A stretch of 64,000 nucleotides of DNA. It comes from Bin87 sp034423115. GTDB lineage: Bacteria; Chloroflexota; Dehalococcoidia; Lucifugimonadales; UBA3495. Below are positions 49,028-57,168 of the stretch, piece by piece. The notes below the pieces were generated by a model. That model was not told the origin of the DNA. It made no database searches and saw only the letters and a list, made by a program, of their open reading frames with translations. The translations under genes were made by a program, and so were the position numbers. The stretch covers positions 1 to 64,000 of the forward strand of contig DAOUJD010000044.1 of NCBI GenBank assembly GCA_034423115.1, given 5' to 3'. Position 1 is the first letter of the stretch. The number at the start of each line of letters is the position of its first letter.

Positions 49028-49762
49028 TCAGATTTCCAAATCCGGCGTCATGTCCGCGTCGGCGTCCTGGCTGGAAACTCGGAATTCAATGCTATCCAAT
49101 TCGTCGTCGTCTTCGGCCGGCGGGGGCATGATCTGGCCCTTGTAGATCCACACTTTGATCCCGATGCGTCCCATGGCGGTGTGTGCCTCGGCCAGAGCAT
49201 AGTCGATATCGGCGCGCAGCGTGTGCAATGGGACTTGTCCCATCATCAATTTTTCGGTGCGGGCAATTTCAGCGCCGGAAATGCGCCCTTTGGTGATGAT
49301 CTTGATGCCTTCCGCTCCGGCTTGCATCGTGCGCAGAGCCGCTTGCCGCATCGCCCTCCTGTAGGCAACGCGCCGGCTGAGTTGGTCGGCGATATTCCTG
49401 CCCACGAGGAACGGGTCCAGTTCAGGCTGTTCGATTTCTACGATGTTCAGGCGGAGCTGTCCGCTGGTCATGGTCTCCAGGCGGGACCTGAGTCCCTTAA
49501 CGCGATCACCGTCGCGCCCGATCAGGATGCCGGGGCGAGCCGAATGGATGTTGATGATGGTTTCCTGGGCGGTACGATCGATCTCAATGCGCGCAATTCC
49601 CGCGTCAGCAAACGCCTGATATTCGTCGTGAATCGTTCGGCGTAAGCCCAGGTCCTGCTGCACACCGTCCCGATACTGGGATCCGTTGTTAGCGTACCAG
49701 TGGGTCTTCCAGTCTTTGATGATCCCCAACCGGAATCCCAGGGGGTGGGTTTTATGGCCCAT
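49028..49762 (-). CDS. rpsC: 30S ribosomal protein S3
   Basis: A 244-residue S3 with the KH domain (IGRDGDRVKGLRSRLE) and the C-terminal DYALAEAHTAMGRIGIKVWIYKGQI, at the mRNA entry tunnel. The last 30 residues form an acidic tail (PPPAEDDDELDSIEFRVSSQDADAD). It follows rplV after 3 bp. Confidence 0.95.
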   Translation of the reverse strand: MGHKTHPLGFRLGIIKDWKTHWYANNGSQYRDGVQQDLGLRRTIHDEYQAFADAGIARIEIDRTAQETIINIHSARPGILIGRDGDRVKGLRSRLETMTSGQLRLNIVEIEQPELDPFLVGRNIADQLSRRVAYRRAMRQAALRTMQAGAEGIKIITKGRISGAEIARTEKLMMGQVPLHTLRADIDYALAEAHTAMGRIGIKVWIYKGQIMPPPAEDDDELDSIEFRVSSQDADADMTPDLEI

Positions 49763-49765
49763 CGG

Positions 49766-50110
49766 CTAGCCCTCCTGAATGTCGTCAACTTCGATGATGA
49801 TGTGACTGGAGCGCCGCGTAACACGACCGATCCGGCCCCTGGCCCGCGCGCGGAACCTTTTTAACGGTCGCGCCTGATCTGCGGAGATGCGCGTGATGCG
49901 CAACTCGTTGCGGTTCATAAACATGTTGTTTTCGGCGTTCGATGCCGCCGACTGGACCACCTTGGCCACGGAGCGGGCCCATGGAGAGGTCATCAAGCTT
50001 AGATGATCCAAGGCATCGTTAACGGTCATGCCACGGACAGCGTCCATGATCGGTTTCAGCCGCTTTGGAGAGGCTCCTACCTGCTTGGCTCTGGCGCGCA
50101 CTACTGGCAT
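49766..50110 (-). CDS. rplV: 50S ribosomal protein L22
   Basis: A 114-residue L22 whose loop lines the exit tunnel: RAKQVGASPKRLKPIMDAVRGMTVNDALDHLSLMTSPWARSVAKVVQSAASNAENN and the end RARGRIGRVTRRSSHIIIEVDD. It lies between rpsS and rpsC with 3-4 bp gaps, so this stretch is tightly coupled. Confidence 0.95.
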   Translation of the reverse strand: MPVVRARAKQVGASPKRLKPIMDAVRGMTVNDALDHLSLMTSPWARSVAKVVQSAASNAENNMFMNRNELRITRISADQARPLKRFRARARGRIGRVTRRSSHIIIEVDDIQEG

Positions 50111-50114
50111 AGCG

Positions 50115-50399
50115 TCACCTCACCCTGCTGGATCGCTCGGATCTAGCGACGTGCCCGCGATAGGTACGTGTGGGGGCGAATTCGCCGAAACGGTGCCCCA
50201 CCATGTTCTCGGTGATAAACACCGGGACGTGCCTGCGGCCATCGTGCACCCCAAAGTTGAGGCCCACCATTTCGGGCATGATCATCGAATCCCGGGACCA
50301 CGTGCGGATCACGGTGGCTTCACCGGATTCCCGGACCTGGTTAACTTTTTTTAGAAGCTTCGGGTGGACGTACGGTCCTTTTTTGATTGAACGCGACAT
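50115..50399 (-). CDS. rpsS: 30S ribosomal protein S19
   Basis: A 94-residue S19: MSRSIKKGPYVHPKLLKKVNQ, then TWSRDSMIMPEMVGLNFGVHDGRRHVPVFITENMVGHRFGEFAPTRTYRGHV. It sits in the 30S head. It follows rplB by 51 bp. Confidence 0.96.
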   Translation of the reverse strand: MSRSIKKGPYVHPKLLKKVNQVRESGEATVIRTWSRDSMIMPEMVGLNFGVHDGRRHVPVFITENMVGHRFGEFAPTRTYRGHVARSERSSRVR

Positions 50400-50450
50400 A
50401 ATGCAATATTCTTTGCCAACGCCGAGCCAACGGCGCGTGTGTTTTGATGT

Positions 50451-51287
50451 TTAGCGACGCCACCTTCGTCCGCGGACGATGAAACGGCTCGACGTCTTTT
50501 TCTTGTTGCGCGTCTTGTGTCCCAACGTGGGTTTCCCGGTGGGCGATTTGGGGCCAGGCATACCGATCGGAGACCGGCCCTCGCCGCCGCCGTGGGGATG
50601 GTCCACCGGGTTTTTGGCTACGCCACGCACATGGGGGCGCCGGCCGAGGTGCCTCTTGGCGCCGGCTTTGCCCAGGCTTTCGTTTTTGTGGTCGGGGTTA
50701 GACAGTTGTCCGACGCTGGCCCTGCAATTCAGCAGGATTCGGCGCATCTCTCCGGAGGGCAGCCGTATGAGAACGTACTCACCTTCTCGGGAGAGCACCT
50801 GCGCTCCCGTTCCGGCCCCACGCACCAACTGACCGCCGCGACCGGGCGTCAACTCAAGGTTGTGCACCACCGTTCCCGTGGGAATGTTACGCAAGGGCAA
50901 GGTGTTGCCGGGGTTGATTTCGGCGGTTGGACCTGATTCGACCCGGTCCCCAACGCGGAGGTTCACCGGAGCCAGGATGTACGATTTCTCCCCGTCGGCG
51001 TAATGCAACAACGCGATCCGGGTGGTGCGATTGGGATCGTATTCGATGGTCTTGACTGTGGCTGGGACTCCGTCTTTCCGTCGCTTGAAATCGATCTTTC
51101 GATACATCCGACGCGATCCGCCGCCACGATGGTACGCAGTGATACGACCCCGGTTGTTCCGGCCGCCACGCTTCTGCAGGGGCTCTAACAGAGACTTCTC
51201 CGGCTTTTTGGTGGTGATCTCCTCAAAAGAGGGCCTCACTGCGTTGCGCGTGCCAGGTGTGATTGGTCGAATATTTTTCAGTGGCAT
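50451..51287 (-). CDS. rplB: 50S ribosomal protein L2
   Basis: A 278-residue L2: IRPITPGTRNAVRPSFEEITTKKPEKSLLEPLQKRGGRNNRGRITAYHRGGGSRRMYRKIDF, and RGVAKNPVDHPHGGGEGRSPIGMP with the conserved histidine. It is needed for subunit joining and peptidyl transfer. The 120-bp gap to rplW upstream holds no gene. Confidence 0.96.
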   Translation of the reverse strand: MPLKNIRPITPGTRNAVRPSFEEITTKKPEKSLLEPLQKRGGRNNRGRITAYHRGGGSRRMYRKIDFKRRKDGVPATVKTIEYDPNRTTRIALLHYADGEKSYILAPVNLRVGDRVESGPTAEINPGNTLPLRNIPTGTVVHNLELTPGRGGQLVRGAGTGAQVLSREGEYVLIRLPSGEMRRILLNCRASVGQLSNPDHKNESLGKAGAKRHLGRRPHVRGVAKNPVDHPHGGGEGRSPIGMPGPKSPTGKPTLGHKTRNKKKTSSRFIVRGRRWRR

Positions 51288-51407
51288 CGATTTGCTCTCT
51301 TATAGTCCGGTTCCCGCGATGTCTCCATTTCAGTCGTCTGTACGTTTCAAAAGTTGCGGTTTGAACCGGCCACTAACCTTTCATTTCGCGGTGGCCGCCA
51401 AGGGCCG

Positions 51408-51692
51408 CTACAACCCTTCGATAAGATCAATACGGTCCCCAACGCGGAGCGTTACGACCGCTTTTTTAGTGTCGGGTTGCTTCTTGAACCGCGGGCCGTA
51501 TCGCTTGCGTTTCCCTCGGTTTACCGTGATGTTCACCCCGACGACCTTCACGCCAAAATGCTGTTCTACCGCTTGTTTGACCAGCGTCTTATTGGCTTTG
51601 GCTGCGATCTCAAAGGTATATTGACCCTCTTCCTGCAAGAGGGTGCTCTTTTCCGTGATGGTAGGCCGTAGGAGCACTTCACTGATGTTCAT
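51408..51692 (-). CDS. rplW: 50S ribosomal protein L23
   Basis: A 94-residue L23, a docking site for trigger factor and SRP at the tunnel exit: EVLLRPTITEKSTLLQEEGQYTFEIAAKANKTLVKQAVEQHFGVKVVGVNITV. Its start overlaps the rplD stop by 4 bp. Confidence 0.95.
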   Translation of the reverse strand: MNISEVLLRPTITEKSTLLQEEGQYTFEIAAKANKTLVKQAVEQHFGVKVVGVNITVNRGKRKRYGPRFKKQPDTKKAVVTLRVGDRIDLIEGL

Positions 51693-52369
51693 GCTTGTGT
51701 TTCCTCGGCGTTTGCGACCTCGGCCGCTTTTCTGGCGTGGAATTTCGGAGCGGTGGAGAGTTCAACGATACGTTGAATAGCTCCCACCGTTGCCAGGATC
51801 GTTTCCTTTTTCAACACGTCGTTGGCGTTGACCAGATCGGATGGCTGGGTCCAGACTTGCTTCAGGTTGCTGCCGGCTCGGACCACATCCTGATCGGCGT
51901 TTTCGGTAATTACCAATACTGAACCCGAAATGCCCAAGTTCTCCAGCAAGCGCTTCATGGACTTCGTGCGCCCGTCCAGCTCACCCAACGAATCGATGCA
52001 GACGAGACGGCCGCCACGGATTTTCTCAGACAACACGCATTGCAGTGCCTTCCGGCGCATCGCTCTGGGCAGTCCCTTACGATAATCGCGCGGCTTGGGA
52101 CCGAAGGCGATGCCTCCGTGTCGCCATTGGGGAGACCGGATACTGCCCTGGCGCGCCCGCCCGGTGTGCTTTTGAATCCAGGGTTTCCGTCCGCCTCCGG
52201 ATACTTCAGCACGGGTCAGCGTTGAATGTGTGCCCTGCCGTTGGTTCAACTGATAGATGACCATGACCTGGTGCACGAGAGAGGGATTCATCGGTATGTC
52301 AAGGATTCCATCATCGATGTTGATGGTGTCAATCGCTTGACCATTGCCGTTTACTACAGGCAGTTCCAT
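51689..52369 (-). CDS. rplD: 50S ribosomal protein L4
   Basis: A 226-residue L4, which lines the exit tunnel and in E. coli represses the S10 operon. RQGTHSTLTRAEVSGGGRKPWIQKHTGRARQGSIRSPQWRHGGIAFGPKPRDYRKGLPRAMRRKALQCVLSEKI matches the family, with a C-terminal Ala/Glu tail (RKAAEVANAEETQA). It shares one base with rplC. Confidence 0.95.
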   Translation of the reverse strand: MELPVVNGNGQAIDTINIDDGILDIPMNPSLVHQVMVIYQLNQRQGTHSTLTRAEVSGGGRKPWIQKHTGRARQGSIRSPQWRHGGIAFGPKPRDYRKGLPRAMRRKALQCVLSEKIRGGRLVCIDSLGELDGRTKSMKRLLENLGISGSVLVITENADQDVVRAGSNLKQVWTQPSDLVNANDVLKKETILATVGAIQRIVELSTAPKFHARKAAEVANAEETQA

Positions 52370-53001
52370 TATGCTTGCGCCTTGCTTTTACCGGTCTTCC
52401 GGATGGTAACCGGGCTGTTCGGTCCGCCGGGGATTCCGCCCTTGACCATCAGTAAGTTACGTTCAGGATCCACCTTTACGACCTCCAGGCCCTTGCTGGT
52501 GACCCTGCGGTTTCCCATGTGGCCGGACATTTTCAGGCCCTTAAATACTTTTCCTGGTGTGGTGCCACCCCCGATAGATCCGGGGGCGCGCTGGCGGTCC
52601 GATTGTCCGTGAGTACGTGGGCCGCCACCGAAACCGTGTCGCTTCATGGTTCCTGCGAAGCCGCGGCCTTTCGACTTGCCGCTGACGTCTACAATTTCGC
52701 CGGATTCGAAGATGTCCACCGAAACCAACTGTCCTACCGCGTATTCGGACACGTCATCAGCCCGCACTTCTTCAAGCCGCCGGCCGATTTGACTGCCCTT
52801 CAGGTGTCCCGACTCCGGTTTGTTGGGGCGTCGCACTCGACCGAAACCGAGCTGTACTGATTCGTACCCGTCATTTTCTCGGGTTCGAATTTGCGTGACT
52901 GCGCACGGCCCAGCCTCTATCACCGTAACCGGAACGACTTGCCCAGCGTCGTTAAACACCTGGGTCATGCCGATTTTTTTGCCGAGAAAACCTTTGAGCA
53001 T
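52369..53001 (-). CDS. rplC: 50S ribosomal protein L3
   Basis: A 210-residue L3: GFLGKKIGMTQVFNDAGQVVPVTVIEAGPC, then GKSKGRGFAGTMKRHGFGGGPRTHGQSDRQRAPGSIGGGTTPGKVFKGLKMSGHMGNRRVT. It is an early assembly protein near the peptidyl-transferase centre. It is preceded by a 157-bp gap to rpsJ that holds no gene or clear site. Confidence 0.96.
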   Translation of the reverse strand: MLKGFLGKKIGMTQVFNDAGQVVPVTVIEAGPCAVTQIRTRENDGYESVQLGFGRVRRPNKPESGHLKGSQIGRRLEEVRADDVSEYAVGQLVSVDIFESGEIVDVSGKSKGRGFAGTMKRHGFGGGPRTHGQSDRQRAPGSIGGGTTPGKVFKGLKMSGHMGNRRVTSKGLEVVKVDPERNLLMVKGGIPGGPNSPVTIRKTGKSKAQA

Positions 53002-53158
53002 TGTCTTTAGCCTGATCTTGGTTTGTTCCGCCTGGATTGCGTCCCCAAGGCACGTCTGCTATCGGCGGACACGACAAACGGAGCAACGATTTTACGATGA
53101 GAGCAGTATTTATTCAACCCTGCTCGGCGATGCCGCCCGTCCTGCCCACGAAGGCATT

Positions 53159-53470
53159 CTACAGTTTGATGGAGATATCGACGCCCGCCGGCATATTTAG
53201 CCTGGTCAAAGCATCGATGGTCTTGCTGGTGGGTTCCATGATGTCCAGCAAACGCTTGTGTGTGCGGATCTCGAAGTGCTCTCGGGAGTCTTTGTCAACG
53301 TGCGGGCCGCGTATCACGCAAAATCGCCGGATCTGCGTGGGCAATGGGACCGGACCCGCCACGCGGGCGCCGGTGAGTTCGGCGGTGTCCACTATCTGAG
53401 CGCTCGATTGATCCAACATCTTGTGGTCAAAGGCCTTCAAGATGATGCGCATTTGCTGCCTGGCAACCAT
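53159..53470 (-). CDS. rpsJ: 30S ribosomal protein S10
   Basis: A 103-residue S10, also the NusE antitermination partner: QMRIILKAFDHKMLDQSSAQIVDTAELTGARVAGPVPLPTQIRRFCVIRGPHVDKDSREHFEIRTHKRLLDIMEPTSKTIDALTRLNMPAGVDISIKL covers the whole family. It lies 59 bp after fusA, where tuf normally stands. Confidence 0.96.
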   Translation of the reverse strand: MVARQQMRIILKAFDHKMLDQSSAQIVDTAELTGARVAGPVPLPTQIRRFCVIRGPHVDKDSREHFEIRTHKRLLDIMEPTSKTIDALTRLNMPAGVDISIKL

Positions 53471-53529
53471 AATTCTCTTTCTCTATCTCTCCAAATTGAA
53501 AGCGCCTCACAGTGCGGACGCTTGTTGCA

Positions 53530-55608
53530 TTAAATGTTCGCTACGGACCGCAGCAGACTTTCCGGCACCGGTTCGTAGTGTCTGAACTCCATGGTGTACG
53601 AAGCCCGGCCACGAGTGAGGGACCGAAGCGCGGTGGTGTACGCGAACGTTTCCCCCAGGGGGATCATGGCGCGTACGGTCTGTAAGTCGTCCTGACCCTC
53701 AATGCTCCTGATCTGGGTGCGGCGACCGCCTAGGTCGCTCAACACCTCGCTGAGAAACTCGCCAGGCGTCACGATTTCGATCTCAAACATGGGTTCCTGC
53801 AATACGGGCCCGGCTTTGCGCGTTCCGTCCCGCATTGCCATCATGGCCGCCGATCGGAAAGCCATCTCGGAGGAGTCCACGGTGTGGTAACTGCCGTCCA
53901 CCAGCCTGACCGATAGGTCGACCAACGGGTACCCAGCCAGTGGCCCGTTGTCCAGGGCCTGTTTCACGCCGGCCTCTACCGCCGGGATGTACTGGCGCGG
54001 TATCACCCCGCCGGTAATTCCATCGACGAAGAGATTTCCCTCGCCGCGTTCGCGAGGTTCTATTTCAAGCCAGACATGTCCAAACTGGCCATGGCCGCCC
54101 GTTTGACGAACGAACCGCCCTTCTATACGGATCGGTTGGGTGATCGTCTCACGGTAGGCGACCCTGGGTTGGCCCACTCGGGCTTCCACGTCGAACTCTC
54201 TCCGCATGCGGTCGACCAAAACTTCGAGGTGTAATTCACCCATTCCCGAGATGATCGTCTGCCCGGTCTCTTCGTTGAAACGCACCACGAAGGTGGGATC
54301 TTCCTCGGAAAGCTTGCGGAGGGCTTCTCCCAGTTTGTCCTGGTCCGCGCGAGTGGCAGGTTCGATCGCGACGGAAACGACCGGCTCCGGGAACTTCGGT
54401 GGCTCCAATATCAATGGTTTGTGGTCGCTGCAAATCGTGTCGCCGGTGAAGGTGTCTTTCAAGCCCACGGCGGCGCAAATGTTGCCGGCCGTAATTTGCT
54501 GCAACTCCTCGCGATGGTTGGCGTGCATTCTCAGCAGCCGGCCCATTCGTTCCCGGTTTCCACGAGATACGTTTCGGACAGCGGCTCCTGCTGCTACGGT
54601 ACCTGAGTATATCCGGAGGAACACTAACCTACCGACATACGGATCCACGACCACTTTGAAAGCCAGAGCGGAAAGCGGTTCACTGTCGATGGGTTCACGC
54701 ATCTCCACATCTTCAGTGCCCGGGACGACCCCTTCTACCGCCGGAACATCCAACGGCGAGGGCAAATAGTTGATGATGGCATCCAACAACGGGTCGATGC
54801 CCTTGCCCCTCATGGCGCTCCCGCACAAGACCGGCACCAATTGTCGGCTGATCGTGGCGTTCCGCAGCGCCGACCGCAGGTCGTCGGCGCAGATATCCTC
54901 TCCTTCCAGGTACTTGATCAGCAGGGCTTCGTCTGTCTCGACGATCTTTTCGATCATTTCCTGGCGGTAGTCATTGAACGCCTTGGCGTACTCATCGGGT
55001 ACGGGGATCAGTTCCGGAGGTTCCGCGACATCGTCTCTCCCGTCCGAGTACATGATGGCCTGCCCTTCAATGAGGTCGACCACCCCCCGGAATTCATCCT
55101 CCTCTCCCACGGGAATCTGGACCGCCACCGGATTTCCATTCAGGCGGCGTCGCACCGAATCTATGGTGCGTTCGTAAGACGCGCCGACCCGGTCCATCTT
55201 GTTGACGAAACAGATCCGGGGCACGTTGTAGGTATCGGCTTGTCGCCAAACCGTTTCCGACTGAGGCTGGACGCCAGCCACAGCATCCAGGACCACGATA
55301 CCGCCGTCCAGCACCCGCAGACTGCGTTCGACTTCCGCCGTGAAGTCAACGTGTCCCGGCGTGTCGATGATGTTGACCTGATGATCGTGCCAATAGGCGG
55401 TGGTCGCCGCGGCCGTGATGGTGATGCCCCGCTCTTTCTCCTGGGGCATCCAGTCCATTGCGGTGGTGCCCTGGTCAACGCCACCCACTTTGCGGATGCG
55501 GCCAGTCAAATACAGCACGCGTTCCGTCACGGTGGTTTTGCCGGCGTCGATGTGGGCTATGAACCCGATGTTCCGGATTTTGCGAGAGTCGGTCTGTTCA
55601 GCAATCAT
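53530..55608 (-). CDS. fusA: elongation factor G
   Basis: A 692-residue EF-G, the translocation GTPase. G1 is AHIDAGKTT, then DTPGHVDFT (G3) and NKMDRVG (G4). Domains II-V follow, with GMGELHLEVLVDRMRREF, the GHGQFGHVWLEIEPRERGEGNLFVDGITGGVIPRQYIPAVEAG domain IV, and the QIRSIEGQDDLQTVRAMIPLGETFAYTTALRSLTRGRASYTMEF domain V. It follows rpsG after 74 bp. No tuf gene follows it. Confidence 0.97.
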   Translation of the reverse strand: MIAEQTDSRKIRNIGFIAHIDAGKTTVTERVLYLTGRIRKVGGVDQGTTAMDWMPQEKERGITITAAATTAYWHDHQVNIIDTPGHVDFTAEVERSLRVLDGGIVVLDAVAGVQPQSETVWRQADTYNVPRICFVNKMDRVGASYERTIDSVRRRLNGNPVAVQIPVGEEDEFRGVVDLIEGQAIMYSDGRDDVAEPPELIPVPDEYAKAFNDYRQEMIEKIVETDEALLIKYLEGEDICADDLRSALRNATISRQLVPVLCGSAMRGKGIDPLLDAIINYLPSPLDVPAVEGVVPGTEDVEMREPIDSEPLSALAFKVVVDPYVGRLVFLRIYSGTVAAGAAVRNVSRGNRERMGRLLRMHANHREELQQITAGNICAAVGLKDTFTGDTICSDHKPLILEPPKFPEPVVSVAIEPATRADQDKLGEALRKLSEEDPTFVVRFNEETGQTIISGMGELHLEVLVDRMRREFDVEARVGQPRVAYRETITQPIRIEGRFVRQTGGHGQFGHVWLEIEPRERGEGNLFVDGITGGVIPRQYIPAVEAGVKQALDNGPLAGYPLVDLSVRLVDGSYHTVDSSEMAFRSAAMMAMRDGTRKAGPVLQEPMFEIEIVTPGEFLSEVLSDLGGRRTQIRSIEGQDDLQTVRAMIPLGETFAYTTALRSLTRGRASYTMEFRHYEPVPESLLRSVANI

Positions 55609-55682
55609 ACTTGTCTTTAGTCATCAATAAGCTGGGCGCATGCAGCGCCCGAAAGGCTATGTCCCTTGCAGGTGTGAGAAAA

Positions 55683-56153
55683 TTAGCGACGGTAGTGGAC
55701 GAATGCCCGGTTTGCCTCAGCCATCCGGTGCAGTTCATCCTTGCGGCGCACCGCGGAACCTTCTCCGCGCGCGGCATCCATGAACTCGTTCGCCAGACCA
55801 CGGGCCATTCGCATGCCGTTCCGGCCGCGGGCTCCGCGGATGATCCAGCGCATTGCCAGAGCCTCGCTTCGGTTAGTCCGCAACTCGACCGGCACCTGAT
55901 AGGTTGCGCCACCCACGCGACGGGGTCGCACCTCGACGAGAGGAGTGGCGTTCCGCATGGCGCTGGAGAAGACAACCATGGGATCCTGGTTGGTGTCTTG
56001 CCTGACCAACTCCAGGGCATCGTAGACGACACGCTGTGCCGTGGACTTTTTGCCCTTCAGCATCACCCGATTGATGAACTTAGCCAGCTCCAAATTGCTG
56101 TATCGGGGATCGGGTTTGATTACGCGTGGTTCCGCGCGGCGTCTTCGCGACAT
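55683..56153 (-). CDS. rpsG: 30S ribosomal protein S7
   Basis: A 156-residue S7, a head-nucleating protein and str-operon repressor in E. coli: SRRRRAEPRVIKPDPRYSNLELAKFINRVMLKGKKSTAQRVVYDALELV and RPRRVGGATYQVPVELRTNRSEALAMRWIIRGARGRNGMRMARGLANEFMDAARGEGSAVRRKDELHRMAEANRAFVHYR. It follows rpsL after an 81-bp spacer containing a strong hairpin. Confidence 0.96.
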   Translation of the reverse strand: MSRRRRAEPRVIKPDPRYSNLELAKFINRVMLKGKKSTAQRVVYDALELVRQDTNQDPMVVFSSAMRNATPLVEVRPRRVGGATYQVPVELRTNRSEALAMRWIIRGARGRNGMRMARGLANEFMDAARGEGSAVRRKDELHRMAEANRAFVHYRR

Positions 56154-56184
56154 GTTCCCTTCTGCCTTTCGTCGTACATTAAGC

Positions 56185-56205
56185 CACCCCCCAGCGCGGG
56201 GGGTG
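56185..56205 (-). other. strong hairpin in the rpsL-rpsG spacer
   Basis: CACCCCCC/GGGGGGTG with a 5-nt loop, not followed by a T run on either strand. In E. coli the rpsL-rpsG spacer RNA is the binding site for repressor S7, so this position is suggestive, though the structure here is much simpler. Confidence 0.5.
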
Positions 56206-56234
56206 ACGGAAAATCGTTTCTTTGGGCGCCTGCT

Positions 56235-56645
56235 TTATCCTCTACGGGTTCCGTACTTGCTACGTCCCTGGCGGCGTCCGCTTACGCCTTCTGTGTCCAG
56301 GTTGCTGCGTACCACGTGGTAGCGCACTCCAGGCAAGTCTTTGACTCGGCCGCCACGGATTAGCACCACCGAGTGTTCCTGAAGGTTGTGCCCTTCGCCG
56401 CCGATGTATGCGGTCACTTCCACGCCGTTGGTCAACCGGACGCGGCATATTTTACGCAACGCGGAGTTGGGTTTCTTGGGAGTCATCGTCCGCACCTGAA
56501 TGCAGACTCCGCGCCGTTGCGGACATCCGGGGCCCCAGCGTGTTCGGTTGCGCAATGAGTTCTGTACCCAGTGCAGCGCCGGAGCCTTGGTACCTTTGCG
56601 CACGGGCTTTCGGCCTTTCCGGACTAATTGATTCACAGTAGGCAT
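56235..56645 (-). CDS. rpsL: 30S ribosomal protein S12
   Basis: A 136-residue S12, at the decoding centre: PTVNQLVRKGRKPVRKGTKAPALHWVQNSLRNRTRWGPGCPQRRGVCIQVRTMTPKKPNSALRKICRVRLTNGVEVTAYIGGEGHNLQEHSVVLIRGGRVKDLPGVRYHVVR. The streptomycin-relevant KPNSALRK and LPGVRYH loops are intact. It is the promoter-proximal gene of the str-S10-spc-alpha block. Confidence 0.96.
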   Translation of the reverse strand: MPTVNQLVRKGRKPVRKGTKAPALHWVQNSLRNRTRWGPGCPQRRGVCIQVRTMTPKKPNSALRKICRVRLTNGVEVTAYIGGEGHNLQEHSVVLIRGGRVKDLPGVRYHVVRSNLDTEGVSGRRQGRSKYGTRRG

Positions 56646-56694
56646 GGCAGTCCTTGTGTCGCGCCCGCAGATAAATCAGGCGGAACGTCGAAAA

Positions 56695-56723
56695 ATGGTA
56701 TCCCTACTCACCCTGGATGTCAA
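56695..56723 (-). promoter_or_regulatory. promoter of the str-S10-spc-alpha block
   Basis: On the minus strand TTGACA (56723-56718) and TACCAT (56700-56695) are separated by exactly 17 bp. Transcription would start near 56688, about 43 nt before rpsL. Confidence 0.75.
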
Positions 56724-57057
56724 CTGCGAGCAGGGCCAACTATATCGGTGTCCTCAATAATAGCAAGTGCGTTCCCGCCGACTCCTCCGAGCCGAATTTT
56801 ACCCGCACGCAAGACGCCCGCCAATGGCATCGGTTAGGCAGCGAGCCCAGGGCTTGCGGGGCAGCCGTACCTCAAAGGAGACCGCGCTCTATGCGCGTAA
56901 ACACCACATGCCCATAATTGGACGGGTAACTGTGCTCACCAACGGCATCCGCGCCTCTATTCGGCCACTGGGCGCACCGTGCGATCTAGCCGAGAGCCAC
57001 GTCGCGGGCGCCAAACTGTTAACGGATTTTCTATCCTGTTTCCGTGGAGGTTTGCGG

Positions 57058-57086
57058 TTGACCCGAATAGTCCGGTATGCCATAAT
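57058..57086 (+). promoter_or_regulatory. otsA promoter
   Basis: TTGACC (57058-57063) and CATAAT (57081-57086) are separated by 17 bp, about 80 bp before the otsA start. The region after it is notably AT-rich. Confidence 0.65.
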
Positions 57087-57168
57087 TCCGTTATCGCATA
57101 ATCATTATATCTATATGCCATAAATCGACGACGCATCTGCCCGTCAGACAGAAGGAAGGTTACCTAAT

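Larger units (their letters stand above)
56646..57168. other. 523-bp divergent intergenic region
   Basis: This spacer separates the ribosomal block from otsA. It holds the str promoter near its left end (56695-56723, minus) and the otsA promoter near its right end (57058-57086, plus). I find no gene between them. Short frames here lack ribosome binding sites and recognisable sequence, and the stretch 56730-57050 shows nothing I can name. Confidence 0.6.

Noticed and set aside
56646..57168. Small frames in the rpsL-otsA spacer
   Set aside because: They lack ribosome binding sites and recognisable sequence; the spacer is explained by two divergent promoters.
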